A DNA stretch of 64,000 bases from Oscillospiraceae bacterium (GTDB lineage Bacteria > Bacillota > Clostridia > Oscillospirales > Ruminococcaceae), in NCBI GenBank assembly GCA_025758045.1, contig CP107208.1:2046001-2110000 (forward strand), given 5' to 3'. The notes below the pieces were generated by a model. It was not told the origin of the DNA and did not search any database. It worked only from the letters and a program-made list of their open reading frames with translations. This document shows positions 9,135-17,466 of this stretch, piece by piece. Position 1 is the stretch's first letter; every line of letters starts with the position of its first letter. Both the position numbers and the translations under genes were made by a program.

Positions 9135-9503
9135 ATGGTTCAGATGCAAACTTATCTCAAAGTGGCCGACAATACCGGTGCTAAGGAGTTAATGTGCTTC
9201 CGTGTACTGGGCGGTACCCGCAAGAGATACGCAAACATCGGCGACATCGTGGTTTGCAGCGTCAAGAAAGCTGCTCCCGGTGGCACTGTAAAGAAGGGCG
9301 ACGTGGTCAAGGCCGTCATCGTCCGTAGCAAGCATGGCCTGCGTCGTGATGACGGCTCCTACATCCGTTTCGATGAGAACGCCGCCGTTATCGTCATGGC
9401 CGACAAGAGCCCCAAGGGCACTCGTATCTTTGGACCCGTCGCTCGCGAGCTGCGCGATGCCGGCTTCACCAAGATCCTGAGCCTGGCTCCCGAATCGCTG
9501 TAA
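9135..9503 (+). CDS. rplN: 50S ribosomal protein L14
   Basis: A 122-residue L14, part of intersubunit bridges. The N-terminus is MVQMQTYLKVADNTGAKEL, with RSKHGLRRDDGSYIRFDENA and KGTRIFGPVARELR further on. The ribosome binding site is AAAGGAGG. Confidence 0.98.
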   Translation: MVQMQTYLKVADNTGAKELMCFRVLGGTRKRYANIGDIVVCSVKKAAPGGTVKKGDVVKAVIVRSKHGLRRDDGSYIRFDENAAVIVMADKSPKGTRIFGPVARELRDAGFTKILSLAPESL

Positions 9504-9518
9504 GGAGGTTTTAATTAA

Positions 9519-9833
9519 ATGAATAATCTTCATGTTAAAACCGGCGACAACGTTATGGTCATCTCCGGCAAGGACAAGGGCAAGACCGGTAAGGTCCTGC
9601 AGACCTCCCCGAAAGAGGGCAAGGTCATCGTGGAAGGCCTGAACATGGTCACCAAGCACGTCAAGCCTCGCCGTCAGGGTGAGCAGGGCGGCATTGTCAA
9701 GGCCGAGGGCGCTATCTACGCCTGCAAGGTTATGCCTGTTTGCCCCAAGTGCGGCAAGGCTACCCGCGTTGGTCATTCTGTCAAGGACGGCAAGACCGTC
9801 CGCGTTTGCCGCAAGTGCGGCGCTGAACTGTAA
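9519..9833 (+). CDS. rplX: 50S ribosomal protein L24, zinc-ribbon form
   Basis: A 104-residue L24 with an N-terminal KOW motif (GDNVMVISGKDKGKTGKVLQ, residues 8-27), which starts assembly of the large subunit. The C-terminus carries two CxxCG knuckles (VCPKCGKATR and VCRKCGAEL), predicted to bind one zinc. Such zinc-binding L24 forms are known in part of the Firmicutes. Confidence 0.97.
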   Translation: MNNLHVKTGDNVMVISGKDKGKTGKVLQTSPKEGKVIVEGLNMVTKHVKPRRQGEQGGIVKAEGAIYACKVMPVCPKCGKATRVGHSVKDGKTVRVCRKCGAEL

Positions 9834-9847
9834 GGGAGGAGTACACA

Positions 9848-10387
9848 ATGGCACGTTTGAAAGAACAGTATGTCAACGAGATCGCTCCGGCCCTGAACAA
9901 GAAGTTCGGCTACAAGAGCGTTATGCAGATCCCCAAGCTGGATAAGGTCATCATCAACGTTGCTGCTGGCGAAGCTAAAGAGAACGCTAAGGTCATCGAC
10001 GCCATCGTCGCCGACCTGGGCCAGATCACCGGCCAGAAGGCCATCGTTTGCAAGGCTCGCAAGAGCGTCGCAAACTTCAAACTGCGCGAGGGCATGCCCA
10101 TCGGCGCAAAGGTCACCCTGCGTGGTGAGCGTATGTACGAGTTCGTTGATCGTCTGTTCAACGTTGCTCTGCCTCGTGTTCGCGACTTCCGCGGCATCAA
10201 CGGCAACTCCTTCGACGGCCGCGGCAACTACGCCTTCGGCCTGAAGGAACAGATTATCTTCCCCGAGATCGACTTCGACAAGGTTGACGCGATCCGCGGC
10301 ATGGACATCTGCTTCGTTACCACCGCTAAGACCGACGAGGAAGCCAAGGAGCTGCTGAAGGCTCTGGGCGCTCCGTTCGCTAACTAA
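9848..10387 (+). CDS. rplE: 50S ribosomal protein L5
   Basis: A 179-residue L5, the 5S rRNA binder of the central protuberance. MARLKEQYVNEIAPALNKKFGYKS at the start, with GKAIVCKARKSVANFKLREGMPIG-like and FDGRGNYAFGLKEQIIFPEI blocks, identify it. GGGAGG precedes the ATG. Confidence 0.98.
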   Translation: MARLKEQYVNEIAPALNKKFGYKSVMQIPKLDKVIINVAAGEAKENAKVIDAIVADLGQITGQKAIVCKARKSVANFKLREGMPIGAKVTLRGERMYEFVDRLFNVALPRVRDFRGINGNSFDGRGNYAFGLKEQIIFPEIDFDKVDAIRGMDICFVTTAKTDEEAKELLKALGAPFAN

Positions 10388-10401
10388 GGGAGGGAACTCT
10401 A

Positions 10402-10587
10402 ATGGCAAAACTTTCTATGAAGCTCAAGCAGCAGGCACCTGCCAAGTTCTCGACCCGCGCTTACAACCGCTGCAAGATCTGCGGTCGTCCCCATGCTTAC
10501 CTGCGCAAGTACGGTGTCTGCCGTATCTGCTTCCGTGAGCTGGCTTACAAGGGCGAGATCCCCGGCGTCAAGAAGGCTTCCTGGTAA
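10402..10587 (+). CDS. rpsN: 30S ribosomal protein S14, type Z (zinc)
   Basis: A 61-residue short S14. It has the zinc-binding CxxC pairs CKICGRP (about 26-32) and CRICFREL (about 42-49), which identify the C+ (type Z) paralogue. It sits at the conserved L5-S14-S8 position. The ribosome binding site is GGGAGGG. Confidence 0.97.
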   Translation: MAKLSMKLKQQAPAKFSTRAYNRCKICGRPHAYLRKYGVCRICFRELAYKGEIPGVKKASW

Positions 10588-10653
10588 GCCCTTGATTGCT
10601 TCTGTCTGAACGAATAACAACACTCTTAAACACAACCTAAGGAGGTTAGTGGC

Positions 10654-11052
10654 ATGCAAATCACCGATCCTATCGCGGACCTGCTGACCCGCATCCGCAA
10701 CGCAAGCACTGCCAAACACCCTTCCGTGGAAATCCCTGCTTCCAACCTGAAGAAGGCTATCTGCCAGATCCTGGTTGATGAGGGTTACATCAAGGGTATG
10801 AAAGTGACCGAGGACAACAAGCAGGGGACTATCACCCTGACCCTGAAGTACCAGGAGAACGGTACTCCGGTCATCGCTGGCCTGAAGCGCGTTTCCAAGC
10901 CGGGCCTGCGTATTTACACCAACTGCGAAGATATGCCCAAGGTCATGAAGGGCCTGGGCACCGCAATCATCTCCACTTCTAAAGGCGTCATGACCGACAA
11001 GGCTGCCCGTGCAGCTCACGTTGGCGGTGAAGTTCTCGCCTTTGTGTGGTAA
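10654..11052 (+). CDS. rpsH: 30S ribosomal protein S8
   Basis: A 132-residue primary 16S rRNA binder and known translational repressor of spc operons in other bacteria. It has DPIADLLTRIRNASTAKH and the C-terminal GLGTAIISTSKGVMTDKAAR. AAGGAGG precedes ATG. The preceding 66-bp gap is slightly enlarged. Confidence 0.98.
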   Translation: MQITDPIADLLTRIRNASTAKHPSVEIPASNLKKAICQILVDEGYIKGMKVTEDNKQGTITLTLKYQENGTPVIAGLKRVSKPGLRIYTNCEDMPKVMKGLGTAIISTSKGVMTDKAARAAHVGGEVLAFVW

Positions 11053-11068
11053 GAAAGGGGTATAGACA

Positions 11069-11617
11069 ATGTCGAGAATTGGAAGAAAACCCATCGTCAT
11101 TCCCGCCGGTGTGGAAGTTAAGGTCGATGCGGCCGAGCACGCCATCACCGTTAAGGGCCCCAAGGGTACCCTGCATTCCAAATTTCATCCTCTGATGACT
11201 GTTGCCGTCGAGGGCAATGAGATTTTGGTTACCCGTCCTAATGACGAGAAGGAGGCCCGCAGCCTCCATGGCCTGACCCGCACCCTCATCCACAACATGG
11301 TCGTCGGTGTTACCGAGGGCTTCCGCAAGGACCTGGAGATCCAGGGCGTTGGCTACCGTGCTGCTAAGCAGGGCAACAAGCTGACCCTGACCCTGGGCTT
11401 CTCTCATCCCGTTGAGTTTGAGGAGACCGATACCATCAAGATCGAGCTGAAAGATGCTCTGCACTTCAGCATCGTCGGTATCGACAAGCAGGAAGTCGGC
11501 CAGTACGCTGCCGAAGTCCGTGGCAAGCGCCCGCCCGAGCCGTACAAGGGCAAGGGCATCCGCTATGTTGGCGAGTATGTCATCCGTAAGGAAGGCAAAG
11601 CCGGCAAGGGTAAATAA
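11069..11617 (+). CDS. rplF: 50S ribosomal protein L6
   Basis: A 182-residue L6 at the base of the factor-binding stalk. MSRIGRKPIVIPAGVEV opens the first domain, and the C-terminal signature RGKRPPEPYKGKGIRY is intact. The ribosome binding site is a weaker AAGGGG. Confidence 0.98.
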   Translation: MSRIGRKPIVIPAGVEVKVDAAEHAITVKGPKGTLHSKFHPLMTVAVEGNEILVTRPNDEKEARSLHGLTRTLIHNMVVGVTEGFRKDLEIQGVGYRAAKQGNKLTLTLGFSHPVEFEETDTIKIELKDALHFSIVGIDKQEVGQYAAEVRGKRPPEPYKGKGIRYVGEYVIRKEGKAGKGK

Positions 11618-11635
11618 TAGGAGAGGAGAAACATT

Positions 11636-11995
11636 ATGGTCAATAAGGCTGATAAGAACGTTGCTCGTCTGCGCCGTCACCGCCGTGTCCGCGGCAAGAT
11701 CAGCGGCACTGCCGAGCGTCCCCGTCTGGATGTTTTCCGCTCTGCCAAGCACATCTACGCTCAGGTCATCGATGATGTCCAGGGCGTTACCCTGGCCAGC
11801 GCATCCAGCATGGACAAAGATTTCAACGCTTACGGCGGCAATATTGAGGCCGCTAAGAAGGTTGGCGAGGCCATCGCCAAGAAGTGCCTTGAAAAGGGCA
11901 TTACCGAAGTGGTCTATGACCGCGGCGGTTTCGTCTACCAGGGCCGCGTTCAGGCGCTCGCTGAGGGTGCCCGCGAAGCCGGCCTGAAGCTGTAA
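11636..11995 (+). CDS. rplR: 50S ribosomal protein L18
   Basis: A 119-residue 5S rRNA-binding protein. RLRRHRRVRGKISGTAERPR, then LDVFRSAKHIYAQVIDD, and YDRGGFVYQGRVQALAEGAREAGL at the C-terminus are typical. GAGGAG precedes ATG. Confidence 0.97.
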   Translation: MVNKADKNVARLRRHRRVRGKISGTAERPRLDVFRSAKHIYAQVIDDVQGVTLASASSMDKDFNAYGGNIEAAKKVGEAIAKKCLEKGITEVVYDRGGFVYQGRVQALAEGAREAGLKL

Positions 11996-12011
11996 GGAGG
12001 GAGAAGATACT

Positions 12012-12515
12012 ATGGCCATGCAGAGAAGACAAGAAGATGACGGCATGATCACCAAGGTCGTCTCCATCAACCGTGTTTCCAAGACTGTCAAGGGCGGCCG
12101 CGTTATGAAGTTCGCTGCTCTGATTGTCGTTGGCGACGGCAAGGGCAACATCGGTTACGGCGTCGGCAAGTCCGGCGAAGTTCCCGAGGCTATCCGCAAG
12201 GGTGAGGGCGCTGCCAAGAAGAACATGCGCAAGGTCTGCCTGAAGGGCAGCACCATTCCTCACGAGATCGTCGGCGAGTTCGGCGCAGGCCGCGTTCTGA
12301 TGCGTCCCGCTGCCCCCGGTACCGGCGTTCTGGCCGGCGGCCCCGTCCGTGCCGTCCTCGAGTGCGCTGGCATTAAGGACATTCGTGCCAAGAGCCTGCG
12401 CTCCAACAACCCCATCAACGTCACTGCTGCTACCTTCGCTGGCCTGTGCGGCCTGACCGACGCCGAGAGCGTCGCTGCCAAGCGCGGCAAGACCGTTGCC
12501 GAGATCCTGGGCTAA
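12012..12515 (+). CDS. rpsE: 30S ribosomal protein S5
   Basis: A 167-residue S5 involved in decoding accuracy. The N-terminal double-stranded RNA-binding-like domain contains VVSINRVSKTVKGGRVMKF and GDGKGNIGYGVGKSGEVPEA. The C-terminal domain contains GTGVLAGGPVRAVLECAGI and the conserved SLRSNNPINV. AGGAGGG lies upstream. Confidence 0.98.
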   Translation: MAMQRRQEDDGMITKVVSINRVSKTVKGGRVMKFAALIVVGDGKGNIGYGVGKSGEVPEAIRKGEGAAKKNMRKVCLKGSTIPHEIVGEFGAGRVLMRPAAPGTGVLAGGPVRAVLECAGIKDIRAKSLRSNNPINVTAATFAGLCGLTDAESVAAKRGKTVAEILG

Positions 12516-12528
12516 GGAGGGTATTACA

Positions 12529-12708
12529 ATGGAAAAAGTTACCATTCGTCTCGCCAAGAGCCTGATCGGCCGCGGCAAAGAGCAGATCGCCGTTGCCCAC
12601 TCCCTGGGCCTGAACCGCCCCGGTGAGGTTACCGAGCAGCCTGACAACGCAGCCACCCAGGGCAAGATCGCTAAGATCGCCCACCTGGTTGTCGTTACCA
12701 AGGCATAA
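12529..12708 (+). CDS. rpmD: 50S ribosomal protein L30
   Basis: 59 residues, starting MEKVTIRLAKSLIGRGKEQ at the ATG preceded by AAGGAGGGTATTACA; an upstream in-frame Met lies inside rpsE and is rejected. L30 is small and absent from many bacteria, and this position between S5 and L15 is standard. Confidence 0.95.
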   Translation: MEKVTIRLAKSLIGRGKEQIAVAHSLGLNRPGEVTEQPDNAATQGKIAKIAHLVVVTKA

Positions 12709-12725
12709 TGCAAGGAGGTGCAAGC

Positions 12726-13163
12726 ATGAAACTTCACGAACTGAAAGCGTCCGCTGGCGCCCGTAAGGCTGTGACCCGCAAGGGCCGCGGTGCTGGCTCC
12801 GGCAACGGCAAGACCGCTGGCTTCGGCCACAAGGGCCAGAAGGCTCGCTCCGGTGTCAAGAAGGCCGGCTTCGAAGGCGGCCAGATGCCTCTGCAGCGTC
12901 GTCTGCCGAAGCGCGGCTTCAACAACATTTTCGCAACCAAGTATGTTACCATTAAGGTATCCGACCTCGAGAAGTTCGAGGCTGGTGCGACCGTCGACAC
13001 CGAGGCTCTGCTGAACGCCGGCATCATCTCCAAGACGCTGGACGGCGTTAAGGTCCTGGGCAATGGCGAGCTGACCAAGGCTGTCAACGTCAAGGTTGCC
13101 GCTTACACGGCCTCCGCCAAAGAAAAAATCGAGAAAGCTGGCGGGAAGGCTGAGGTGATGTAA
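12726..13163 (+). CDS. rplO: 50S ribosomal protein L15
   Basis: 145 residues beginning MKLHELKASAGARKAVTRKGRG, with the glycine-rich RNA-binding arm GAGSGNGKTAGFGHKGQKARSG split around residues 22-43 and QMPLQRRLPKRGFNN. AAGGAGGTG precedes ATG. A longer in-frame start (12708) lacks a binding site. Confidence 0.97.
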   Translation: MKLHELKASAGARKAVTRKGRGAGSGNGKTAGFGHKGQKARSGVKKAGFEGGQMPLQRRLPKRGFNNIFATKYVTIKVSDLEKFEAGATVDTEALLNAGIISKTLDGVKVLGNGELTKAVNVKVAAYTASAKEKIEKAGGKAEVM

Positions 13164-13164
13164 G

Positions 13165-14469
13165 GTGTTTGAAACCTTCCGTAATGCATGGAAGATCGAT
13201 GATCTCCGCAAGCGGCTTCTTTTCACCCTTCTGATCCTCGTCCTGTTCCGTTTGGGCTGCGCAGTTCCGGTGCCGTACATCAGTGCCGGTGCGCTGTCCA
13301 CCATGTTCGCCGGTGGTACCGGCGATATGCTGGAGTATCTGAACATGATGAGCGGCGGAGCTCTGAGCGAATGTACACTTTTCGCCCTGGGTGTCCAGCC
13401 CGCCATCAATGCCTCCATCATCATGCAGCTGCTGGCAGTAGCTATTCCGTATCTGGAAAACCTCGCCAAGGAAGGCGAAGAAGGTCAGCGCAAGATGCGC
13501 CGCATCACCAACTATGTTGGCGCGGGTATCGGTCTGATGCTGTCCATCGGCTACTACTTCATCATCCGCAACATGGGCGCCCTCTCCTATACTGAGGGCT
13601 TCGCAGGCATCTTCAGCGCTGTTGTTATCATCCTGTCCTTTACGGCAGGATCTCAGCTGTGCACTTGGCTGGGCAACCAGATCGATTCCAAGGGTATCGG
13701 CAATGGTATCTCGCTGATGATTTTCGCCGGTATCGTGGCCCGCTGGTCCAGCATCTACAGTGCTGTCACCAACATTTTGGCCCGTGCAAGCAACGGCGAG
13801 CCGCAGTTCTACATCTTCCTGCCCGCACTGGTTCTGCTGGCCCTGGCTGCCGTGATCTTCGTCGTCATTCTGACGAACGCAGAGCGCCGCATCCCTGTCC
13901 AGTATGCCAAGCGTGTGGTCGGCCGTAAGATGTACGGCGGTCAGGCTAGCTACATCCCCATCAAGGTGAACATGACTGGCGTTATGCCCATCATCTTCGC
14001 TTCGACCCTGTGCAGCCTGCCCGGCCTGATCTTCCGCTTCATCAACCTGAGTGCGGCTGATCATCCGGCCCTGTATGCTTTCTTCAGCGCGTTCAACTAC
14101 AACAGCGTGCTCTATCTCATCGTTTACGTGCTGCTGATCGTTGCGTTCAACTACTTCTACGTTGCGATCCAGTACAACCCCGTTGATATTGCCAACCAGC
14201 TCCGCAAGAACAACGGCACCATCCCCGGCATCCGCCCGGGCAAGCCCACCAGCGATTTCATCACCAAGACGCTGTCCAAGATCACTCTGATCGGCGCCAT
14301 CTTCCTGGCGATCGTCGCAGGCCTGCCCATCATCCTCGGTAACATCACCGGCACGTCCATCCAGCTGGGTGGTACGAGCCTGCTTATCGTGGTCGGCGTT
14401 GCCCTGGAGACCGGTCGTTCCCTGGAAGGCTATATGACTGCCCGCCATCACAAAGGGTTCTTGGAATAA
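13165..14469 (+). CDS. secY: Protein translocase subunit SecY
   Basis: A 434-residue ten-helix pore of the Sec translocon. The start is a GTG at 13165, one base after the rplO stop, with GAGG upstream. SecY signatures are visible: NAWKIDDLRKRLLFTLLILV at the N-terminus, GVQPAINASIIMQLL in the second helix, and RRIPVQYAKRVVGRKMYGG in the cytosolic loop that contacts SecA. Translation is probably coupled to rplO. Confidence 0.98.
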   Translation: MFETFRNAWKIDDLRKRLLFTLLILVLFRLGCAVPVPYISAGALSTMFAGGTGDMLEYLNMMSGGALSECTLFALGVQPAINASIIMQLLAVAIPYLENLAKEGEEGQRKMRRITNYVGAGIGLMLSIGYYFIIRNMGALSYTEGFAGIFSAVVIILSFTAGSQLCTWLGNQIDSKGIGNGISLMIFAGIVARWSSIYSAVTNILARASNGEPQFYIFLPALVLLALAAVIFVVILTNAERRIPVQYAKRVVGRKMYGGQASYIPIKVNMTGVMPIIFASTLCSLPGLIFRFINLSAADHPALYAFFSAFNYNSVLYLIVYVLLIVAFNYFYVAIQYNPVDIANQLRKNNGTIPGIRPGKPTSDFITKTLSKITLIGAIFLAIVAGLPIILGNITGTSIQLGGTSLLIVVGVALETGRSLEGYMTARHHKGFLE

Positions 14470-14484
14470 GAAAGGGAATGTACG

Positions 14485-15117
14485 ATGAAACTGATCCTTT
14501 TGGGCGCCCCCGGCGCCGGTAAGGGCACCCAGGCAGAAATCCTCTGCGATAAACTGGCAATCCCTACCATTTCGACCGGTAATATTCTGCGTGCCGCCGT
14601 GAAAGACGGCACCCCTATGGGGCAAAAGGCAAAAAGCTTTATGGACGCCGGTGCTCTGGTTCCCGATGATGTCATCGTCGGAATCGTGAAAGAGCGCCTG
14701 GCACAGCCTGACTGCGTGAATGGCTTTATCCTTGACGGTATGCCGCGCACCATCGCCCAGGGCGAAGCCCTGGAGAAGATGGGTGTGGAGATCGACAAGG
14801 TCGTGAACCTGATCGTTCCCGATGAGGCCATTACCAAGCGCATGTCTGGCCGCCGCGTCTGCGCCAAATGTGGTGCAAGCTATCACATCATCAACAAACC
14901 CAGCGCCAAAGAGGGCGTGTGTGACCGCTGCGGCGGTGAGTTGGCCATTCGCAAGGATGACGAGCCCGCCACCGTGCTGGACCGCTTGAAAGCCTATCAC
15001 GAGCAGACCGAACCGCTGGTTGAGTTCTATCGCCAGCGCGGTAAGCTCGTCGAGGTTCCCGACCAGGGGTCTATCGAGGCTACCACCGCGTTCCTGCTCA
15101 AGCTTTTGGAGGCTTAA
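14485..15117 (+). CDS. adk: Adenylate kinase, zinc-lid type
   Basis: 210 residues. It interconverts ATP + AMP and 2 ADP. The P-loop GAPGAGKGT is at residues 7-15 and the LID domain at about 120-160. Four lid cysteines (Cys126, Cys129, Cys146, Cys149) form the zinc site typical of Gram-positive enzymes. It lies between secY and map as in Bacillus. Confidence 0.97.
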   Translation: MKLILLGAPGAGKGTQAEILCDKLAIPTISTGNILRAAVKDGTPMGQKAKSFMDAGALVPDDVIVGIVKERLAQPDCVNGFILDGMPRTIAQGEALEKMGVEIDKVVNLIVPDEAITKRMSGRRVCAKCGASYHIINKPSAKEGVCDRCGGELAIRKDDEPATVLDRLKAYHEQTEPLVEFYRQRGKLVEVPDQGSIEATTAFLLKLLEA

Positions 15118-15122
15118 AATCC

Positions 15123-15896
15123 ATGATCCAAATCAAGAATGCTGCTGAACTTGAGAAAATGCGGAAAGCCTGTGCGATCAGCGCGGCTGCACTCAAGGCC
15201 GGCGGCGAGGCGATCGAGCCGGGTATTACCACGGCAGAGATCGACAAAATCATCTACGACTTTATCGTGCGCCACGGTGCAAGACCTAACTTTCTGCACC
15301 TGTATGGCTTCCCGGCCACGGCGTGCATCAGCGTGAACGACACTGTCATTCACGGCATCCCCAGCCGTCAGCAGCAGATTCGCCCCGGCGACATCGTTTC
15401 GATCGATACCGGCTGCAAGATCGATGGCTTCAATGGCGATAATGCCTGCACCTATGCGTGCGGCAAGATCGACCTGGAAGCCCAGCGACTGCTGGACGTT
15501 ACCAAGGAAAGCCTGCATCGCGGCATTGAAATGGCGCGCGGCGGCAACCGGGTAGGGGATATCGGACATGCTGTTCAGAGCTACGTCGAGGAGAACGGCT
15601 TCTCGGTCGTCCGCAGCTTCGTCGGCCATGGCGTCGGCAAAGAGCTGCATGAGGACCCTGAAGTGCCGAACTTCGGCAACGCCGGACGCGGTCCGCGGCT
15701 GGTGCCCGGCATGTGCATCGCTATCGAACCGATGGTTTGCCAGTACAAGTACGCGGTAAAGACGTTAAAGGACGGCTGGACGGTCAAAACCTGTGATGGC
15801 GGCTTGGCTGCTCATTTCGAGCACACCATGGCGATCACAGCTGGCGGCGCCGAAGTCCTGACCTACGGCTGGGAGGAACCCGGATGGACTTTGTAA
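15123..15896 (+). CDS. map: Methionine aminopeptidase, type I
   Basis: A 257-residue enzyme that removes N-terminal Met co-translationally. The pita-bread metalloprotease ligands are recognisable: His77 in NDTVIHGIP (substrate binding), Asp95 in IDTGCK, Asp106 in FNGDNAC, His in GHGVGKELHEDP, Glu in AIEPM and Glu in HFEHTMAI. Its 3' end overlaps the downstream KOW gene by 13 bases. Confidence 0.97.
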   Translation: MIQIKNAAELEKMRKACAISAAALKAGGEAIEPGITTAEIDKIIYDFIVRHGARPNFLHLYGFPATACISVNDTVIHGIPSRQQQIRPGDIVSIDTGCKIDGFNGDNACTYACGKIDLEAQRLLDVTKESLHRGIEMARGGNRVGDIGHAVQSYVEENGFSVVRSFVGHGVGKELHEDPEVPNFGNAGRGPRLVPGMCIAIEPMVCQYKYAVKTLKDGWTVKTCDGGLAAHFEHTMAITAGGAEVLTYGWEEPGWTL

Positions 15897-16135
15897 AAGG
15901 CCAACTGGTCCGCTCCAAAGCGGGAAGGGACAAAACCCGCACCCTGGCTGTTTTGGAAGTGGAAGGAGAGATGCTTCTGCTGGCCGACGGAAACCTGCGT
16001 AAGGTAGGAGACCCGAAGCGTAAAAAGGCGAAGCATGTCGCCCCCACGACCACCGTTCTCGCGAACGAGCTTCTGAAAAGCGATCAACAACTCAGTGATG
16101 CCATCGCCGCTTACGATGCGGCCTGTGCAAACTGA
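15884..16135 (+). CDS. KOW-domain RNA-binding protein (L14e-like)
   Basis: An 83-residue basic protein. A KOW-type segment (FVKGQLVRSKAGRDKTRTLAV) comes first, followed by a basic NLRKVGDPKRKKAKHV stretch. Homologous small proteins are found between map and infA in many Clostridia and Bacillales and resemble eukaryotic/archaeal L14e. The role is presumed ribosome-associated but is unproven. It starts inside map (13-base overlap), indicating coupled translation. Confidence 0.85.
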   Translation: MDFVKGQLVRSKAGRDKTRTLAVLEVEGEMLLLADGNLRKVGDPKRKKAKHVAPTTTVLANELLKSDQQLSDAIAAYDAACAN

Positions 16136-16161
16136 CGGAACCCTTCAAGGAGGCAATCAGC

Positions 16162-16398
16162 TTGTCTAAAGAAGATGTCATCGAAGTAGAAGGTATCGTA
16201 CGGGAAGCCATGCCCAACACGGTGTTCAAGGTCGAGCTGCTCAACAAAGAGGGTAAGCCCAACGGACACGTTGTTATGGCTCACATTTCCGGCAAATTGC
16301 GGACGAACTTCATCCGCATCCTGCCCGGCGACAAGGTCACCATGGAAATGTCGCCCTACGACCTGACCAAAGCCCGGATCACCTGGCGTTCTAAATAA
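16162..16398 (+). CDS. infA: Translation initiation factor IF-1
   Basis: A 78-residue S1/OB-fold factor. It starts at TTG (16162) behind AAGGAGGCAATCAGC. SKEDVIEVEGIVREAMPNTVFKV and the C-terminal GDKVTMEMSPYDLTKARITWR are diagnostic. The rare start codon matches the low dosage of IF-1 relative to ribosomal proteins. Confidence 0.96.
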   Translation: MSKEDVIEVEGIVREAMPNTVFKVELLNKEGKPNGHVVMAHISGKLRTNFIRILPGDKVTMEMSPYDLTKARITWRSK

Positions 16399-16428
16399 GC
16401 GCCTTGTGTTATAAAGGAGGTTAACATC

Positions 16429-16542
16429 ATGAAGGTAAAACCTTCCGTGAAACCCATTTGCGAGAAGTGCAAAGTCATCAAGCGCAAAGGCCGCGTGATG
16501 ATCATTTGTGCCAATCCGAAGCATAAGCAGCGTCAGGGCTAA
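16429..16542 (+). CDS. rpmJ: 50S ribosomal protein L36 (zinc form)
   Basis: 37 residues beginning MKVKPSVKPICEKCKVIKRK. The Cys-x2-Cys...Cys...His set (Cys11, Cys14, Cys27, His32) is complete, making this the zinc-binding C+ form. AAGGAGG precedes ATG, and it lies in the conserved infA-rpmJ-rpsM order. Confidence 0.97.
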   Translation: MKVKPSVKPICEKCKVIKRKGRVMIICANPKHKQRQG

Positions 16543-16655
16543 AGGTCCGCGGATCATTCCGCGGAAACCGTACCCAAAACGCTTGGGGGCCAAGTGCGTA
16601 GATTCCCGGCGCAGGCCCCGACCAGGACATGGGATGTTACTAATGGAGGTGCTTT
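16543..16655 (+). promoter_or_regulatory. rpmJ-rpsM spacer with hairpin
   Basis: A 113-bp gap ahead of the alpha-operon genes. TCCGCGG...CCGCGGA (about 16546-16565) forms a short stem, and no T-run follows. It could be a leader structure for S13-S11-S4-alpha. No clear promoter is seen. Confidence 0.3.
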
Positions 16656-17027
16656 ATGGCACGTATTGCTGGTGTTGATCTGCCTCGCGAGAAGCGGATC
16701 GAGGTTGGTCTGACTTATGTTTATGGTATTGGTCAGTCCACTGCCGACGAGATTCTCGCCGGTACCGGAATTAACCCTGATACCCGCGTCAAGGATCTGA
16801 CTGCTGATGAAGAAGCTAAGATCCGTGACTACATCGACAAAAACAACATCATGGTAGAAGGCGATCTGCGCCGTAACGTCGCGCTTGACATCAAGCGTCT
16901 GACCGAGATCCAGTGCTACCGTGGTGTGCGCCATCGCAAGGGTCTTCCCTGCCGCGGCCAGCGCACTAAGACCAATGCGCGTACCTGCAAAGGTCCCAAG
17001 CGCACTGTCGCGAACAAAAAGAAGTAA
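16656..17027 (+). CDS. rpsM: 30S ribosomal protein S13
   Basis: A 123-residue S13 of the 30S head. MARIAGVDLPREKRIEVGLTY and the C-terminal RHRKGLPCRGQRTKTNARTCKG (split at residue ~105) are signature blocks. GGAGG precedes the ATG. Confidence 0.98.
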   Translation: MARIAGVDLPREKRIEVGLTYVYGIGQSTADEILAGTGINPDTRVKDLTADEEAKIRDYIDKNNIMVEGDLRRNVALDIKRLTEIQCYRGVRHRKGLPCRGQRTKTNARTCKGPKRTVANKKK

Positions 17028-17041
17028 GGAGGAACTGAGAC

Positions 17042-17446
17042 ATGGCTGCTAACAAAGCTACTGCGGCAAAAACCCGCACTAAAAAGAGAGAGCGCAAGAA
17101 TATCAGCGCCGGTGCTGCTCACATCCAGAGCACTTTCAACAATACCATCGTGACCATCACCGATACTCAGGGCAACACCGTTTCCTGGTGCAGCACTGGT
17201 GCACTGAACTTCCGTGGCTCCCGCAAGAGCACCCCTTACGCTGCGCAGAGCGCTGCTGAGGTCGCCGCCAAGGCCGCCATCGAGCATGGCATGAAGACCG
17301 TTGAGGTCTACGTCAAGGGCCCCGGTTCCGGCCGTGAAAGCGCCATCCGCGCCCTGCAGGCAACCGGCCTGGAGGTCACCATGATCCGTGACGTGACCCC
17401 CATCCCGCACAATGGCTGCCGCCCGCCCAAACGCCGCCGCGTTTGA
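17042..17446 (+). CDS. rpsK: 30S ribosomal protein S11
   Basis: A 134-residue S11 of the platform. It has AHIQSTFNNTIVTITDTQGN, GPGSGRESAIRALQATGLEV and the terminal DVTPIPHNGCRPPKRRRV. AAGGAGGA precedes ATG. Confidence 0.98.
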   Translation: MAANKATAAKTRTKKRERKNISAGAAHIQSTFNNTIVTITDTQGNTVSWCSTGALNFRGSRKSTPYAAQSAAEVAAKAAIEHGMKTVEVYVKGPGSGRESAIRALQATGLEVTMIRDVTPIPHNGCRPPKRRRV

Positions 17447-17466
17447 TTGAAAGGAGAATTTGAGTT